Source of the DNA: Cerioporus squamosus | Lineage: Eukaryota; Basidiomycota; Agaricomycetes; Polyporales; Polyporaceae | Assembly: GCA_022592435.1 (NCBI GenBank) | Contig: JABYQS010000028.1 | Span: 186,001 to 250,000, forward strand | Length of the DNA: 64,000 bases | Direction of reading: 5' to 3' | Shown here: in pieces, positions 11,788 through 22,873 of the stretch | Position numbering within the stretch: position 1 is the stretch's first letter | Layout: each line of letters opens with the position of its first letter | Translations under genes and position numbers: made by a program | Notes under the pieces: generated by a model | Database searches by the model: none | Told to the model about the DNA's origin: nothing | What the model saw: the letters and a program-made list of their open reading frames with translations, nothing else

Positions 11788-12048
11788 GTCGGGATTGGAC
11801 TTGGCTTGGTTTTTGATCAGTGGCATTCTTGCATGTGAATTGATTGTATCACTAGTCCTGCTTGGCTGTAGAACCATGTATCATACTGCGCTGCTACACA
11901 TACGGTGACATACCGGCGCAGATGGCGCGCGTCTAGGCTGCCTATTCCGGGGATTGGACCCTAACCCTGGCGGATGGCGTCACGACGCGTCTGCCACAGA
12001 CGGAGGGTCTTGTGCTGCTGCAGCGATGAGTGCTATCCGCTGAACGCT

Positions 12049-14499
12049 ATGCTGGCAGCCTCTCGCGCTCTCAAACACTCACTTGTTTTCTGTCGCTGTA
12101 CCATAGTCTCCTTAGCCCCCGCTGGTCCTCCCTCGCTCTCTCGCCGTTGTCCTCTCGCACCCCCCGTACTCGCATACACTGCTCCCTCGCGGCAGAAATC
12201 CACGCGTTCAAAGATGTCAAACAACATGGCAGTCACCTTCCTTGGTACAACAAGCGGAGGTGGGCCGACCGAGACGCGTAATTGCTCGAGTCTCGTCGTG
12301 GACGCTCTGGGCAACGGCTCGCTATGGAGTGCGTTACTCCTCTCATCCTCATCACCTGCACCGTCTCATGACTTGTCGCGAAGAAACCATGCTAACCCTC
12401 TCGAACAGTGGTTGACTGCGCGGAGGGTACTGTGCGACAGTTCGAGGCGCAGCCCTACCGGCCGGCGCATCCGCGTCTCCGCACGAGCCAGGTCTCGAAG
12501 ATATTCATCACACACATGCATGGTAAGTCTCCTTGCGTTATTCAGCACTTGGTGTTTGAGTGCAAATATGGTGCCTCAATCAACACGCTGCATCTTGGTG
12601 GCTATAGTGAACGAGAGGAGTCAATGCACCATAGCGTGTTTTGCGTACGTGCTGACTTCTGCTCGTGCGCTGTCTCCTCCCCTGGCGTTGTCGAAGAGCG
12701 TGTCTGCGAAGGGCCGGGTGTGCTTTCCTGCGCGAGTGCTTTTCGTGATATCCATCCTCTCAGGCCGTTCACAGCTTCTTGTGCAGTGTCCGGTGTGCCT
12801 TACCCATCTATATACAGCAATCACGTTCATTGGTATTTGCACTTTGAGGAGCTGCTTGAGACGAGCCCAGAGAGAGCGTGAGTGTGGTGGCGAGGTCAAC
12901 TCTTAGTCTGAAGTGCACTATGCCTGTCCGGTCGCGTGCTGCGGCAATCCGGAGAGTAAGATTCTTGTATGCCCATTGGCCAGGTAATGTGCGTGGCATC
13001 TACCATCGCCCTCGCAGCATCAATGTGTATAGAGAAGTTACGCATCGAGCTAAGGACGCGGTTCTGACCAATATATCTTTCAGCTGACCATTGCATGGGC
13101 ACACTCACATTCCTGCGTACTGTCCTCGGCATCCCCAAGCCCAAAGTGCCCGGCACCTCCCCGAACCCGCCAAACTCGCTCCCTCCACGAGTGGAGATCT
13201 TCGGTCCTCGCGGCATCCGGCGCATGCTCCGGATGCTCTGGCACATGACGCACACCCACAGCGAGCATCCTTACGTCGTGCACGAATTGCTCTTTCCAGG
13301 GGAGCAACCTTCGGTCGCGGCGGATGTACAGCCTGAAGGGGACGGGCAGGAAGCGGTTATGGACGAGATAGATATTCGGAGGGAAAGTGAATGCGTCGGG
13401 CAGGATATCCGGTGCGACGAGCAGGGGTTTTGGCGAGGAATTGTGGATATATCCTCAGATGCGGGATCTCACCACTGGGGTGTCGTCGTCGACGCTGGAC
13501 CCATTCAGCACCGCGGTACGCTCTCCCTTGCTGCACTTCAGCATAATATTGACAATGATTCATTGCACGCAGATCCTTGCATTGGCTATGTTGTCCGCGA
13601 GGTCCCCCGCACGCCGCTAACCGCCTTTTCCCCACCCCCTCGCAAGCTCGTTATCCTTGGCGATACGTACGATCCCTCGCCCCTCATCCCACTCATTCAC
13701 GCGGACCCTTCAGAGACTTCTGTCCTGCCCGAGCTTGACCCGTTCGGTAACGGAGTTCCTGCACGCGTGCCGGTCACGCTCCTCGTGCACGAGGCGACAG
13801 ATGCGTATCTCCCGCCGCGCGTCGACCCAAACCAGCGCACCGGTCGGAATAGGACAACGGAGAGCGTTGATGCGAAAACGAGAGAGCGCGGCCACAGTAC
13901 TCCCGCGATGGCTGGCGCCTTCGCGCGGGCTATTGCGGCGGAGCGGTTGGTCCTGAACCACATTGGTGCGAGGTATGTCCGGTTGCTCGTCCCTTGCCTA
14001 TGTGCTTTGCTGTCGGACTGATGGACTACTTGCACCCAGGTTCCCGGCTCCGAACATGAACTACATGCAGGGCGCACAGGCCCGCTTCCGGCTGGATTGC
14101 ATGCGTGAGATCGAGCGACAGGCCGCGGAGAGATGGAGCCAGAACCGCGCGGTCCAACCGCAGGCCGCATGGGACTACCTGTCCATCGAGCTGCCGCCCA
14201 ATCGTCCTCGCCAGTCGCAGCGCGGAATGGTACCAGAGGACGAGGCGGATGCAGGGCAGGAACGCATTCCAGAGTACGAAGACAACGCGTATGGAGGTGA
14301 CAGAAAGCGGAGAGCGACCAGCTCGATGGGTGGTGATGGCCGAGGGCAAGGGCATGGCCCTAGTTCTGGTGGTGGACGTGCGCAATGGAGCAGCGAGTCG
14401 CGGAGGAATTATGGTAGCTACGCTGTTAGCGGGGGGTCCACATCCAGGTACGAGGACACGCGACCGCGGAAGGACCACCGGAGGGAGAGGGATAGGTAG
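12049..14499 (+). CDS. tRNA 3'-processing endonuclease, short-form RNase Z
   Basis: Zinc metallo-beta-lactamase-fold nuclease that cuts the 3' trailer from tRNA precursors. The conserved protein starts MAVTFLGTTSGGG, continues VDCAEGTVRQFE and the metal motif HMHADH, then FGPRGIRRMLRML, LVILGDTYDP, LLVHEATDAYL and LVLNHIGAR. The HxHxDH motif is split by a 561-nt intron (12,523-13,083), against about 57 nt for the next clear one (13,516-13,572). Two starts are possible: ATG 12214 (MSNNMAVTF) or in-frame ATG 12049, which adds about 55 residues rich in Arg, Ser and Ala that resemble a mitochondrial presequence. I chose the longer frame. After the catalytic part there is a hydrophilic Gly/Arg/Asp-rich tail ending RRERDR. 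Most similar to the short ELAC1-type enzyme. Confidence 0.88.
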
Positions 14500-15571
14500 G
14501 CGAGCGCATACTAGCGTTATGTGATTCACTTGACTTGGAGAGCGTCCGGTATCCTTGTACGTTCATTTCATGAGGGTCAAAAGTAGCAGGCTCCCACTCG
14601 CAGACGACATATATCATTCATTTTCCCTTGCAAGTCTGACCACCATCTTCGTGTGTGTACTCTCGTGTATGTAGTACGAATGGACTTGTAGCAATACATC
14701 CCCACCTAAAAATCGCTGTCGTTCTTGCATTTGAACATCTCACTACCAAGAAGTAAGCTGCGGCTGCGAGAATACTGCATGCGGTGTGGGTGGGTTCAGT
14801 AAGGTACTACCATGGAAAAGACTTAAAGAGGTTACTGTCATTTGTCTACTGCTTTGCTGGACTAGTCAACCTTCAAGGCAAGCTGTTGGTATTCATCGAT
14901 GATCACGACTTCGCCGACTACTGTACCAAGGCGCGTTCCACATTAAATGCACTCCTCCGGAACCCATGATTTCATGGCTATATGGCATACTTCAAGTTGG
15001 GCATACGAGTACTTTTGTACATCATCCTAATGTATCTTGCTCAGCAGCACAAAGCGTACAGGTATGGATGGTTTTGCGCTTCTAGACGAACTTCCTGAAG
15101 AACCTTCGCAATTCCAACAAAGCGATCTCTAGTGTTGCATCCTCCCCCCTAGGTCTGGGCGCTACAGTATCTACTGATTGACAAAGATGATTATCTCTGT
15201 CCGGGGACAGCTCGTACTGAACGTCGAGCGTGAACAGTCGGGTCTGTCTATATTTGCCTCATGGCTGCGATGCTGACAGCTAGAGTAGCCCTTGAGTAGT
15301 GGGGATGGAGTGTGCACCCTCTTCGGGTCGGCGGCCCTGATCGACGGAGTACCAGGGTAATGTATCAATGCCAACGATGCGCATGGTGTCGTCAGTGGTC
15401 TTCAATCTCCGGCGTGTTCGGTGTATTCCGCATTTCGGCATGCATCGACGGCAGAGGCAGGCGTTTGTACCCGTAATCTGCGAGGTGGACCTGCGTACGC
15501 CTCCCTGCGCTCCCGTGTTAACTCTATCGATACTACACATAAAGGAAGACGTACCTACTACTGCCATATCA
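14500..15571. other. Intergenic region, no recognised gene
   Basis: About 1.07 kb between the convergent RNase Z and 412-residue protein genes. It is less GC-rich than its neighbours and contains only short unsupported ORFs, with no tRNA or repeat that I could recognise. It presumably carries two 3' UTRs. Confidence 0.4.
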
Positions 15572-16810
15572 TCATCGTCTACGAGGCTGCAGCAGACGGA
15601 CATCCGTCTTGTTACTCTCCATCCCGCGGAGCTCTCGCACCCCGACAGGTTTCGAGCGCAACGCCCGACTCTCCCGCACAGGCGGCAGCCGTGCATTCGC
15701 GAACAGGACATGGAAGCCTTCGCGCAGGTCGGGCTTGCAGGTGTCAATATCGAGCTGCCACGGATGCACTCCACGCCTGAGGAGCGCGTTCGCTTTTGGT
15801 TCCTCCACGAGGTAGCGGAGCTGCTGAGGAAACGCGGGGTTGGGCCGTAGCTTGAGCACCTGGTGATACTTGATGTTGACTACGCGATGTCCTAGATGTC
15901 GCGGGTGCTCGTCCGGCACGAATCTACAAAGCGCTTTGCCTGTACCCCACGTCATCAATCGAAACGGTACAGGATCGGCATGAATACGGGGAGACGCACC
16001 TAGCCACGGAGAAGGCAGCGGCTTGTCTCCTACCCTGAACGAGAGGATGTTCGGTAGCGGGACGGACTTGAATACATCGTGCTCGCCCATGAACTGCCAC
16101 CAGTGCACCTTGCTGCCGAGGTCGAGGTACCACGGCTGTCCGAATGAGTGTACGAGACCCGGGGACTCGATGCCCCACGCCTTCCGCACGCGACCCATGT
16201 CCGCGGCAATGGCAAGCGTCTCCTTGGTGACCAGCCCGTCTCGCAGGAGGATGTTACGGTAGACCTGGTACAGGTCAAACGTTGCGATGGTAGGAAGCTG
16301 CAGACGCCATGGGAGCCCGTTTGTGGATAGAAGGTCCTGGCCGTTGTTGAACGACAGCGGGGAAGGGTTGAACATTCGTCGGAAGCGAATCTCGCCTGCC
16401 GTGCGCGGAGCAGGCGTACCGGGGGCCCAGTAGTAAAGGTAGCCGGCCAGACCGGCGGGGAAGGCCATCGTAGAACCGCCTGGGCGGAACGTCGCGCACG
16501 GGCGGCGGTTGTGCTTCGCTGAGACTTGCACGGCGGTCGAGCGGTCGAGAGCATCCCAAACAAAGACGTACTCCTGCGAAGTGGGTAGATGAATGTAGTC
16601 GGCCTCCGTTAGATGATCGGGATGGAGCGTTCTGATGCTTGCTTGGACGTAGTGCGACTTGGATGCGTTTTCTGTCCCCACAGGTGACCCGGACGTCAGT
16701 TCCGCCGAGGTTGAGTACGAGCGACAGGCTCGCAGCACGTATCCGGCAGAGTACCTGGGAGCAGAGGAACGTGCCAAGGTATATAGTACGTTCCTGACCG
16801 TCGCCATCAC
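15572..16810 (-). CDS. Unrecognised 412-residue protein, possibly mitochondrial
   Basis: Single uninterrupted ORF of 412 codons, unusual among these intron-rich neighbours. I do not recognise the family. The N-terminus (MMATVRNVLYTLARSSAPRY) is basic, rich in Ser and Arg, without acidic residues, and resembles a mitochondrial presequence. The body is rich in Trp, Pro and aromatic residues (AFPAGLAGYLYYWAPGTPAP, WYLDLGSKVHWWQFMG, LGHRVVNIKYHQVLKLRPNP). The C-terminus is basic and ends QPRRR. No membrane helix, cofactor or catalytic motif stands out. Length and amino-acid use make it a likely real gene. A Tc1-like element lies about 220 bp upstream of its start. Confidence 0.7.
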   Translation of the reverse strand: MMATVRNVLYTLARSSAPRYSAGYVLRACRSYSTSAELTSGSPVGTENASKSHYVQASIRTLHPDHLTEADYIHLPTSQEYVFVWDALDRSTAVQVSAKHNRRPCATFRPGGSTMAFPAGLAGYLYYWAPGTPAPRTAGEIRFRRMFNPSPLSFNNGQDLLSTNGLPWRLQLPTIATFDLYQVYRNILLRDGLVTKETLAIAADMGRVRKAWGIESPGLVHSFGQPWYLDLGSKVHWWQFMGEHDVFKSVPLPNILSFRVGDKPLPSPWLGASPRIHADPVPFRLMTWGTGKALCRFVPDEHPRHLGHRVVNIKYHQVLKLRPNPAFPQQLRYLVEEPKANALLRRGVHPWQLDIDTCKPDLREGFHVLFANARLPPVRESRALRSKPVGVRELRGMESNKTDVRLLQPRRR

Positions 16811-16894
16811 CTCTCACTCCTCCTGCGTCCACAAGCCCACGTCGGTGGAAGATAGAGACGTCTACCAAGAAAGTCGGCCTGATTATCCTGCAAG

Positions 16895-16984
16895 ATGTTT
16901 GAGAATCGTTTCAAAGTGCTTGAACAACAGAAACAGAGCGTGCGTAGAGAGATGGAGGTCAAGGACGTGGCGGATGAGAGTCAG
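16895..16984 (+). other. Possible orphan first exon beside the Tc1 insertion
   Basis: An ATG at 16895 opens 30 charged, helix-prone codons (MFENRFKVLEQQKQSVRR...) that end at a good donor, GTAAGAGCG, at 16985. The Tc1-like element starts 44 bases later. If the element and one TA copy are removed, an acceptor (ATGTAG at 18,644-18,649) would end a normal 50-nt intron; a second acceptor at 18,674 would put the exon in frame with SDH3. This is inference only. It could equally be non-coding 5' leader of SDH3 or chance. Confidence 0.2.
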
Positions 16985-17028
16985 GTAAGAGCGCGGCAGA
17001 CGAAGTATTCGTTACTCCCAGAAAGGTA

Positions 17029-18641
17029 CAGTGACAGACAAAAATAATGCCCACCTCCTGTGGTAGGCATCAAGTCCCCCTTAACTCAAGCTTAGATTAG
17101 CCTCAGCATATGTCATATACTGTAGTATAATTGGACACTAATTAGCTATCATTCAGTCCCTATGATGTTGCTGAGTGGCTGCGTGAAAGGCTGCAAAAGC
17201 CGTGGGAATGTTCGGGCACTTATTTTCGACGTGCCAGCACACAGCGTCCTGTCCTTTTCTTTTCCTCACTACATCACATTTAATCCCTGATGCTACACCA
17301 CTTCAATATCTTCATTCTACATCTTCTACACTTTGCGTCTACCACCATGGCACCCTGCACTCCCACCAAATGGGCTTGCATGCTCCAACTTTGTGATCCT
17401 GCTTTTGGGAAGCCCAAGACCCTGACAGAAATTGGCCACATCTTGCACCTGGATCGTCGCACAGTTGCCCAAAACCTCAAGATTGTTCAGGAGACCGGTG
17501 ACTTCTACTATCATGCTCCCCGGCCTGGCCGGCCCCGTCTTCTCACTCCCCGCAACCTTCGACATGTTGAACTGGCCCTTGCCAATGGGTCAGCTTGGGA
17601 TGCCACTGATGTCCAGCACCAGCTTTTCCCCAATGTCAGTGCCTGGACTGTGCATCATAGGCTTTGCGAGATTGGGCTCAATGGACAGGTATGTCGGTCG
17701 AAGCCATATCTCAGCTCCTTGCACATCAAGCAGTGGAAGAAGTGGGCAGAGGAGTTTGCCGAATAGAGTGTAGAGGATTGGGAACCAGTGCTCTTCTCAG
17801 ATGAGTCTCAGTTCAATCTCTTTGGCTCAGATGGGAGGCAATGGTGTTGGAGAAGGGTTGGGGAGGAGTTTTTGCTGAGGAATGTCAAGCAGCGGGTCAA
17901 GCATGGAGGAGGGAGTTTGATGGTGTGGGGCTGCATCACCTCCCAGGGCATCGGGCGTCTTCATCGCATCAAGGGGAAGATGGATTCCAAGCAGTACTGT
18001 CTCATCTTGAAGCAGTCACTCCTAGGAACCCTCAAGGACCATTAAATCCCCCGAGACAGCTTCATCTTCCAACATGATAACAACCCCAACCACACTGCAC
18101 GCCTTACGAAGGAGTGGTTGCATGAACACAACATCCCTGTTCTCCCCTGGCCCTCGAGCTCTCCTGACATGAACATCATTGAACATGTCTGAGATGAGTT
18201 AGACCGCCGTGACTGCCGTCGCAACCCTCTTCCTTGAAACCTCAAGGAGCTATGGGATGCCTTGCAACAGGAGTGGTACGGACTGGAGAAGGACTTCATT
18301 GCCAAGCTTTATCATTCACTCCCTGACCGTGTATGGGCCCTTAAAGAGGCAAAAGGCAGACATACACATTACTGAGTTGTTTGTTCATTTTTACCAGTTT
18401 TCCAGTATTTTATACCACAGTCATTACCCTTTGTGCACTTACCCACAACCCCAGTCATGTACTTGTTACTTATATAACTCCGGTGTCACTGGGCCAAATT
18501 GCATCGTTCTTTTGCTCAGTCGTGCAAAATGGGAAGGCCTATAATGCACAAACAAAGCGAGTACATATGTCTACTATTGACAAAGTTATGGGGAAAATAT
18601 AGTGCACGGCCCGGGGCGGGCATTATTTTTGTCCGTCACTG
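17029..18641 (+). mobile_element. Tc1/mariner-like element, complete ends, dead transposase
   Basis: 1,613-bp element bounded by TA target duplications (17,027-17,028 and 18,642-18,643). Its ends are inverted repeats of at least 24 bp: the left end begins CAGTGACAGACAAAAATAAT and the right end, read inward, is the same with one mismatch (CAGTGACGG...). It carries one transposase reading frame of DD34E type broken by four stops. It sits between the 412-residue protein gene and SDH3, about 85 bp upstream of the SDH3 ATG. The intact ends and single interior suggest a fairly recent insertion. Stop creation fits C-to-T/G-to-A decay at least in part. Confidence 0.93.
17347..18375 (+). pseudogene. 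Tc1-like DD34E transposase, four in-frame stops
   Basis: Reads from MAPCTPTKWACM through an N-terminal helix-turn-helix (LTEIGHILHLDRRTVAQNL), a basic GRPR-type linker (PRPGRPRLLTP), and the DDE domain: first Asp in VLFSDESQFNLFG, second in [11 protein letters not shown], Glu in SPDMNIIE. There are 34 residues between the second Asp and the Glu, as in Tc1 elements. In-frame stops occur at 17764 (TAG), 18043 (TAA), 18190 (TGA) and 18235 (TGA), with no frameshift. The 18190 stop replaces the Trp expected in the usual VWDEL. All three catalytic residues remain, so death is by nonsense mutation only. It may be moved by an intact relative elsewhere in the genome. Confidence 0.9.
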
Positions 18642-18725
18642 TAATGTAGACGCCCCGACTCCGACTCGGACCAGAAGGCCGACGACTCCGAGCTCATCGC
18701 CTTTCCTCTTCCCTCCACCGTGAGC

Positions 18726-19473
18726 ATGCTCTCCACTCGAGCCGTTGGACTTGGCGCCGCTGTCAGGCAGGCAGCCCTGAGGCCCCGAAATGGTGAGTCT
18801 TTTTGCGTCCTTGTTCATGCGGTCATGAAGCCAACATGGCGTTGCAGCCGCCCTCCGTAATGTGATGCTGAAGCGGTGAGTAAGGGCTGTGAATATGCAC
18901 CACTCCACGAATTCACTGAACATATGCACGGTACCAGCACCATTCAAACGGAGTCCCTCCCTCCGTCTGCTGCTCAACAAATCCTGAATCAGCAACGTCT
19001 CCGCCGCCCCTCTTCCCCCCACTTCACCATCTACCAGCCCCAGCTCACCTGGATTGGGTCGATTGCCAACCGTATGACTGGCGCTGCTCTGAGCGTTTGT
19101 GAGTAGCATTCTACTATGCCATGTTGTCCTCCATTGAACTAGTCCCAGTGCTGTACGGCTACGCACTCGCATACCTCGTTGCACCCACCACCTTCGACTC
19201 GACACACGTCGTCGAATTCATCGCGGGCCTCCCTGACGCTGTCAAGTATACCGGAAAGGTCCTTCTCGCGGCTCCGTTTGCATTTCACTCATTCAACGGC
19301 CTCCGACACTTGGGTTGGGATATGGGGAAGTGTGAGTGCCATACATCCTTGTGTCGTCGCACCATCGCTGAGCTCGCTCCTTTTAAGTCCTGACTCTCAA
19401 GGGGGCGTACGCATCCGGATACGCTGTCCTCGGTGCGACGGCTGTTGGAACGGTCGCCCTTGTGATGACGTGA
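18726..19473 (+). CDS. SDH3: Succinate dehydrogenase cytochrome b560 subunit
   Basis: Membrane anchor of mitochondrial complex II; binds heme b and ubiquinone. Five or so short exons. After a cleavable-looking presequence ([20 protein letters not shown]) comes the signature [20 protein letters not shown] followed by IANRMTG; the Ser and Arg of SIANR correspond to the quinone-site pair. The heme-ligand region reads [15 protein letters not shown]. Three hydrophobic helices follow the family layout, the last being [18 protein letters not shown], which runs to the stop at 19471. Small exons are joined by typical GTGAGT donors. The promoter has been pushed upstream by the Tc1 insertion. No frame break seen. 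Confidence 0.92.
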
Positions 19474-19943
19474 ACATTGCAAGCCAAGTGTATGACTGCA
19501 CCATATCTGTAGCATGTCTCCTGCCCTGCTAATTGGGCGTTGTGATTGGATTGGAATTCTCAGGGGGAAGTGGACGGCCTAATGGATAAGTAGGGATCGT
19601 CCGAGAGGATGCGTCGATGGTAGGTATCGTTCTGTATGACCTCCAACTACTGTGAGCGTCGTCGGAGTCGAACCTATGTGAACAGAACAACGTCCCGGGG
19701 CCTCTATATCGGCATCTTCCAGACTTATCCCGCGTAATGCAAGGGTAAAGGTGAACAAGCCACTCCGGAGAGCCCCACGGAATCCGGATACTGGTTGCAA
19801 AGGCTAACCGGAAATGCGGGCCGAAGAAGTGCAGTAGCTGCCGAGACCCTAGAATGGGGTTGAGATATGTAAAATGCTCTGTGCTACGATGTGTGTGGGC
19901 AGCCACCCACAAGTACTGTACATCTTGTCTCCTAACCACTACC
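19474..19943. other. Intergenic region SDH3/GNL3
   Basis: About 470 bp holding the SDH3 3' UTR and the promoter of the downstream GTPase gene. A T-arm-like sequence on the minus strand near 19,660-19,675 was checked and rejected as a tRNA. Confidence 0.4.
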
Positions 19944-22167
19944 ATGGCACCGAATAGTGCGTCTCACAGCTGTGCGACATCCCGCTTACTGATCGACACA
20001 CAGAACATCGCAAGCTCGACATCCCGACCCGCTCGAGTGAGCTGCCTGTGGCTGATACCCACTCCGCACATCGCTGATCGGCTTCTTAGAACTCAAGAAA
20101 GATCCCGGCGTTCCTCGTCTCCCTAGTCTGAAGGCGCGAAATGCTGGAAAGCAACATTTGCACCCCGTATGTATATCCTGCTATCCTACTTCACCTTAAT
20201 AGCTGAATGGGTTGGACTAGCCCCCTCGTCTCGATCCGGATGCGCAGATGGCCTCCGAACCCACCTTGTCCTCCCTCGCTGCTCTTGCCGCTTCTACATC
20301 GGGCGTAGACGATGATGCGTATGCGGCGGATCCGTCTTCCTCGCGCAATGCGCCGAAAACCAAAGAACAGCTCCGCCGCCACTACATACGCGCGCTGCAC
20401 AAAGTGATCGACGAGAGCGACATCATCATTCTCGTACTGGACGCCCGTGACCCGGAGGGCTGCCGGAGTAGGCTGGTGGAGGAGGAGGTTCGTCGGAGAG
20501 AGAGTGAGGGGAAGCGGTTAGTTTTCGTCCTGAACAAAGTTGGTGAGTGTCCCACCTTCCGTAATTGTCTCTGTTTCTATGCTCCGAATGCGTCCCTTAT
20601 TGCATGTTCCTCGCAGATCTTATCCCGCGCGAGAATGCTCAGGCATGGCTACGCTATCTCCGACACACTACCCCAACGCTCCCGTTCAAGTCTGCCGGAA
20701 ACCACCAGAGGTCCAATCTTTCCTCTTCGACGGCACCTGCACTGCTCCGGCTGCTGAAGGCATACAAACCCACTTCACAAAGCATCACCGTTGGAATCGT
20801 CGGATACCCAAACGTCGGCAAAAGTAGTCTCATCAACTCACTTAAGCGGTCAAAGGTATGTCCTGTGTGGTTGTGCGGTCATCACGAGGCTTAAGGGTTC
20901 ACTATCTTAGGTTTGCGCGGTTGCAGCGCAGCCGGGCCACACCAAGGAGTTGCAGACCGTGCAGCTCGAGCGTGGTCTAAAGATAATTGACTCGCCAGGC
21001 GTGGTGTTCGATGACGACGATTTCGACGACGGCAAGAGTAGCCGGAAGAGCAATATCTTACTTCGCAACGTTGTGAAGGTCGAGGATGTCGAAGACCCCG
21101 TCGCGCTCGGTATGTCTGACCGGATGTGATCTCCTTGCGGCCAGCTTATTCGCCTTTCATCGAACAGTCGAAGAGATCATCGCACGAACTGACCATGCCG
21201 TGCTCAAGAAGCTCTACAACGTCGAAGACTTCACGTCGCCGCTCGAGTTTCTCACCATGGTCGCCCTTATGACCGGCCGGCTTCTCAAGGTACACCTCTT
21301 CCCCTCGTATTCGTCTGTCTGAATCAGATCTTGATCCCTCTGATCGCAGGGCGGCACCCCCGACATTCTCGCAGCGGCGCGTCAGATCCTCACGGACTGG
21401 AATCACCAGAAAATCCCGTACTTCTCGACCCCGCCTGAACTGCACCCTTCGCTCGTACCATCGACCGTACCCGGGAGCAGCAACCAGGTCGCTCCGGGGG
21501 CGGAGACTGTTGGTCAGGCTCAAATCGTCACTGAGTTCTCACAGCCGTTCACACTTGACGGCTTGTTTGGGGCCGCTGATGCTGGCGCGTTTGGCGGCGG
21601 CGGCGATGCTGAGATGGCGGAAGCTGAAGACGATGAAGAGGGCGCAGCAGAGTCCATGGACGAGGATGGGTGAGTCTACTTCTTCTACATATGCACGCAT
21701 CACAGAGAGATGTCGTTGCTGTTGTGACAGATCCTGCTCTCCTACGCACACATGCTAACACCTGACATCTCATTCACAGGAAACAAATGGAGTCTGATGA
21801 CCTCGCCCCGCGCATTCCGCGCAAACGCTCCCGCTCCCCATCCGTCATCTCCATCAGCACTGTCACCGAATCCTCAAATGTGGAGGCATCGTCCCGGGTG
21901 AACGTTACGGTCAACGACAACGCGCGTCCGCCCGCGCCGAAACGCTTGCGCCGCTCGCACGACGTGCCCGACTACCACGCGCCCGTGGACGAGCATGCAC
22001 GGAAGGCGATGGCGGCCTCGAACCCGCTCAGCCGACGTGTGCTCAAGCGGGAGGCGAAGAAGGCCAGGAGGGCGGCGAACCGAGCCGCGCACTTGCAGGC
22101 ACCTGGGCGCGCGTTGGGGATGGAGGTGGACGATGATGCGGGCCTGGAGGCGACGTTCATGACTTGA
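19944..22167 (+). CDS. Nucleolar GTPase of the nucleostemin/GNL3L (Grn1) family
   Basis: Circularly permuted GTPase needed for 60S ribosome assembly and export. The N-terminus is basic ([15 protein letters not shown] after splicing a tiny first exon). Permuted GTPase motifs appear in the usual order: G4 NKVDLIPREN (split by an intron), then G1 [15 protein letters not shown]2 region QPGHTKE, and G3 as DSPGVVFD. The MMR1/HSR1-type domain is followed by [19 protein letters not shown] and [19 protein letters not shown]. The C-terminal tail is acidic, then basic ([17 protein letters not shown]), as for nucleolar retention. Stop at 22167. Several short introns; no frame break found. GNL3L versus Nug1 naming is uncertain. 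Confidence 0.88.
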
Positions 22168-22873
22168 GTGTTAATCTGGGGTTGCGCGTGCTCGATGTCA
22201 CCATGTAAGATACTCTGTTCCTTGGCATATACAACCACCGCCCTCGTGTACCTAGGATGTTTCAGAGGTAACGTCGCTACAATGACTGGCCCTGTGTCGA
22301 TCGTCGAGCTCGAAGCAACGGCATCGCAAGCACTCATCATGCGCTTGACTAGGACAGGTCACAGCGTTGTGGTTAAGGACAAGGGGGGCATGAGCATAGG
22401 TATCCCGGAGCGTGCGCGTGTGAGTGGAGTTGGAACATCTCAATCACAAGGTGCAGCGGTGTCCTCGAAGGAAAGAATGCTGGTGCGGCCCGGATGGTCG
22501 GGAGTAGGGAGGTTGACGCAACGAATTCGATCCGCAGGAGAGTGTCTCCTCGCCCTTGAATTCGCCTCCCGTTTGAGCACTCGGCCGCCTGATTGCCCAC
22601 CGAGCGTGTTCCGCATTCGTCCACGAGCCCATAGTAGTCGGTATATCTCATGAGCGGAGCAGAATTTTCGGGACGAGCGAGTGCTGTCTTCGACCATGAC
22701 GGTCACAGCGTTCATACTTGAGTGAGGATGGGATGCTGAGGGCAGAGATGAAGGCGGGAGCATTTGCGCAGGATGCGCGGGGCGAGGTCCAATTCAACGT
22801 ACAACTCTGCATACATCACTCTACATATCCGTTGTCTTTACTATCACCGTCCCCGAGAAGAGTAGCGAGAAAG
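22168..22873. other. Convergent intergenic region
   Basis: About 700 bp between the GTPase gene and profilin. Only short conflicting ORFs on both strands; none has a recognisable product. Confidence 0.4.

Noticed and set aside
19640..19760. tRNA-like T-arm (GGTTCGACTCC) on the minus strand after SDH3
   Set aside because: Flanking bases do not form a T-stem or a 7-bp acceptor stem, and no A-box lies at the right distance.
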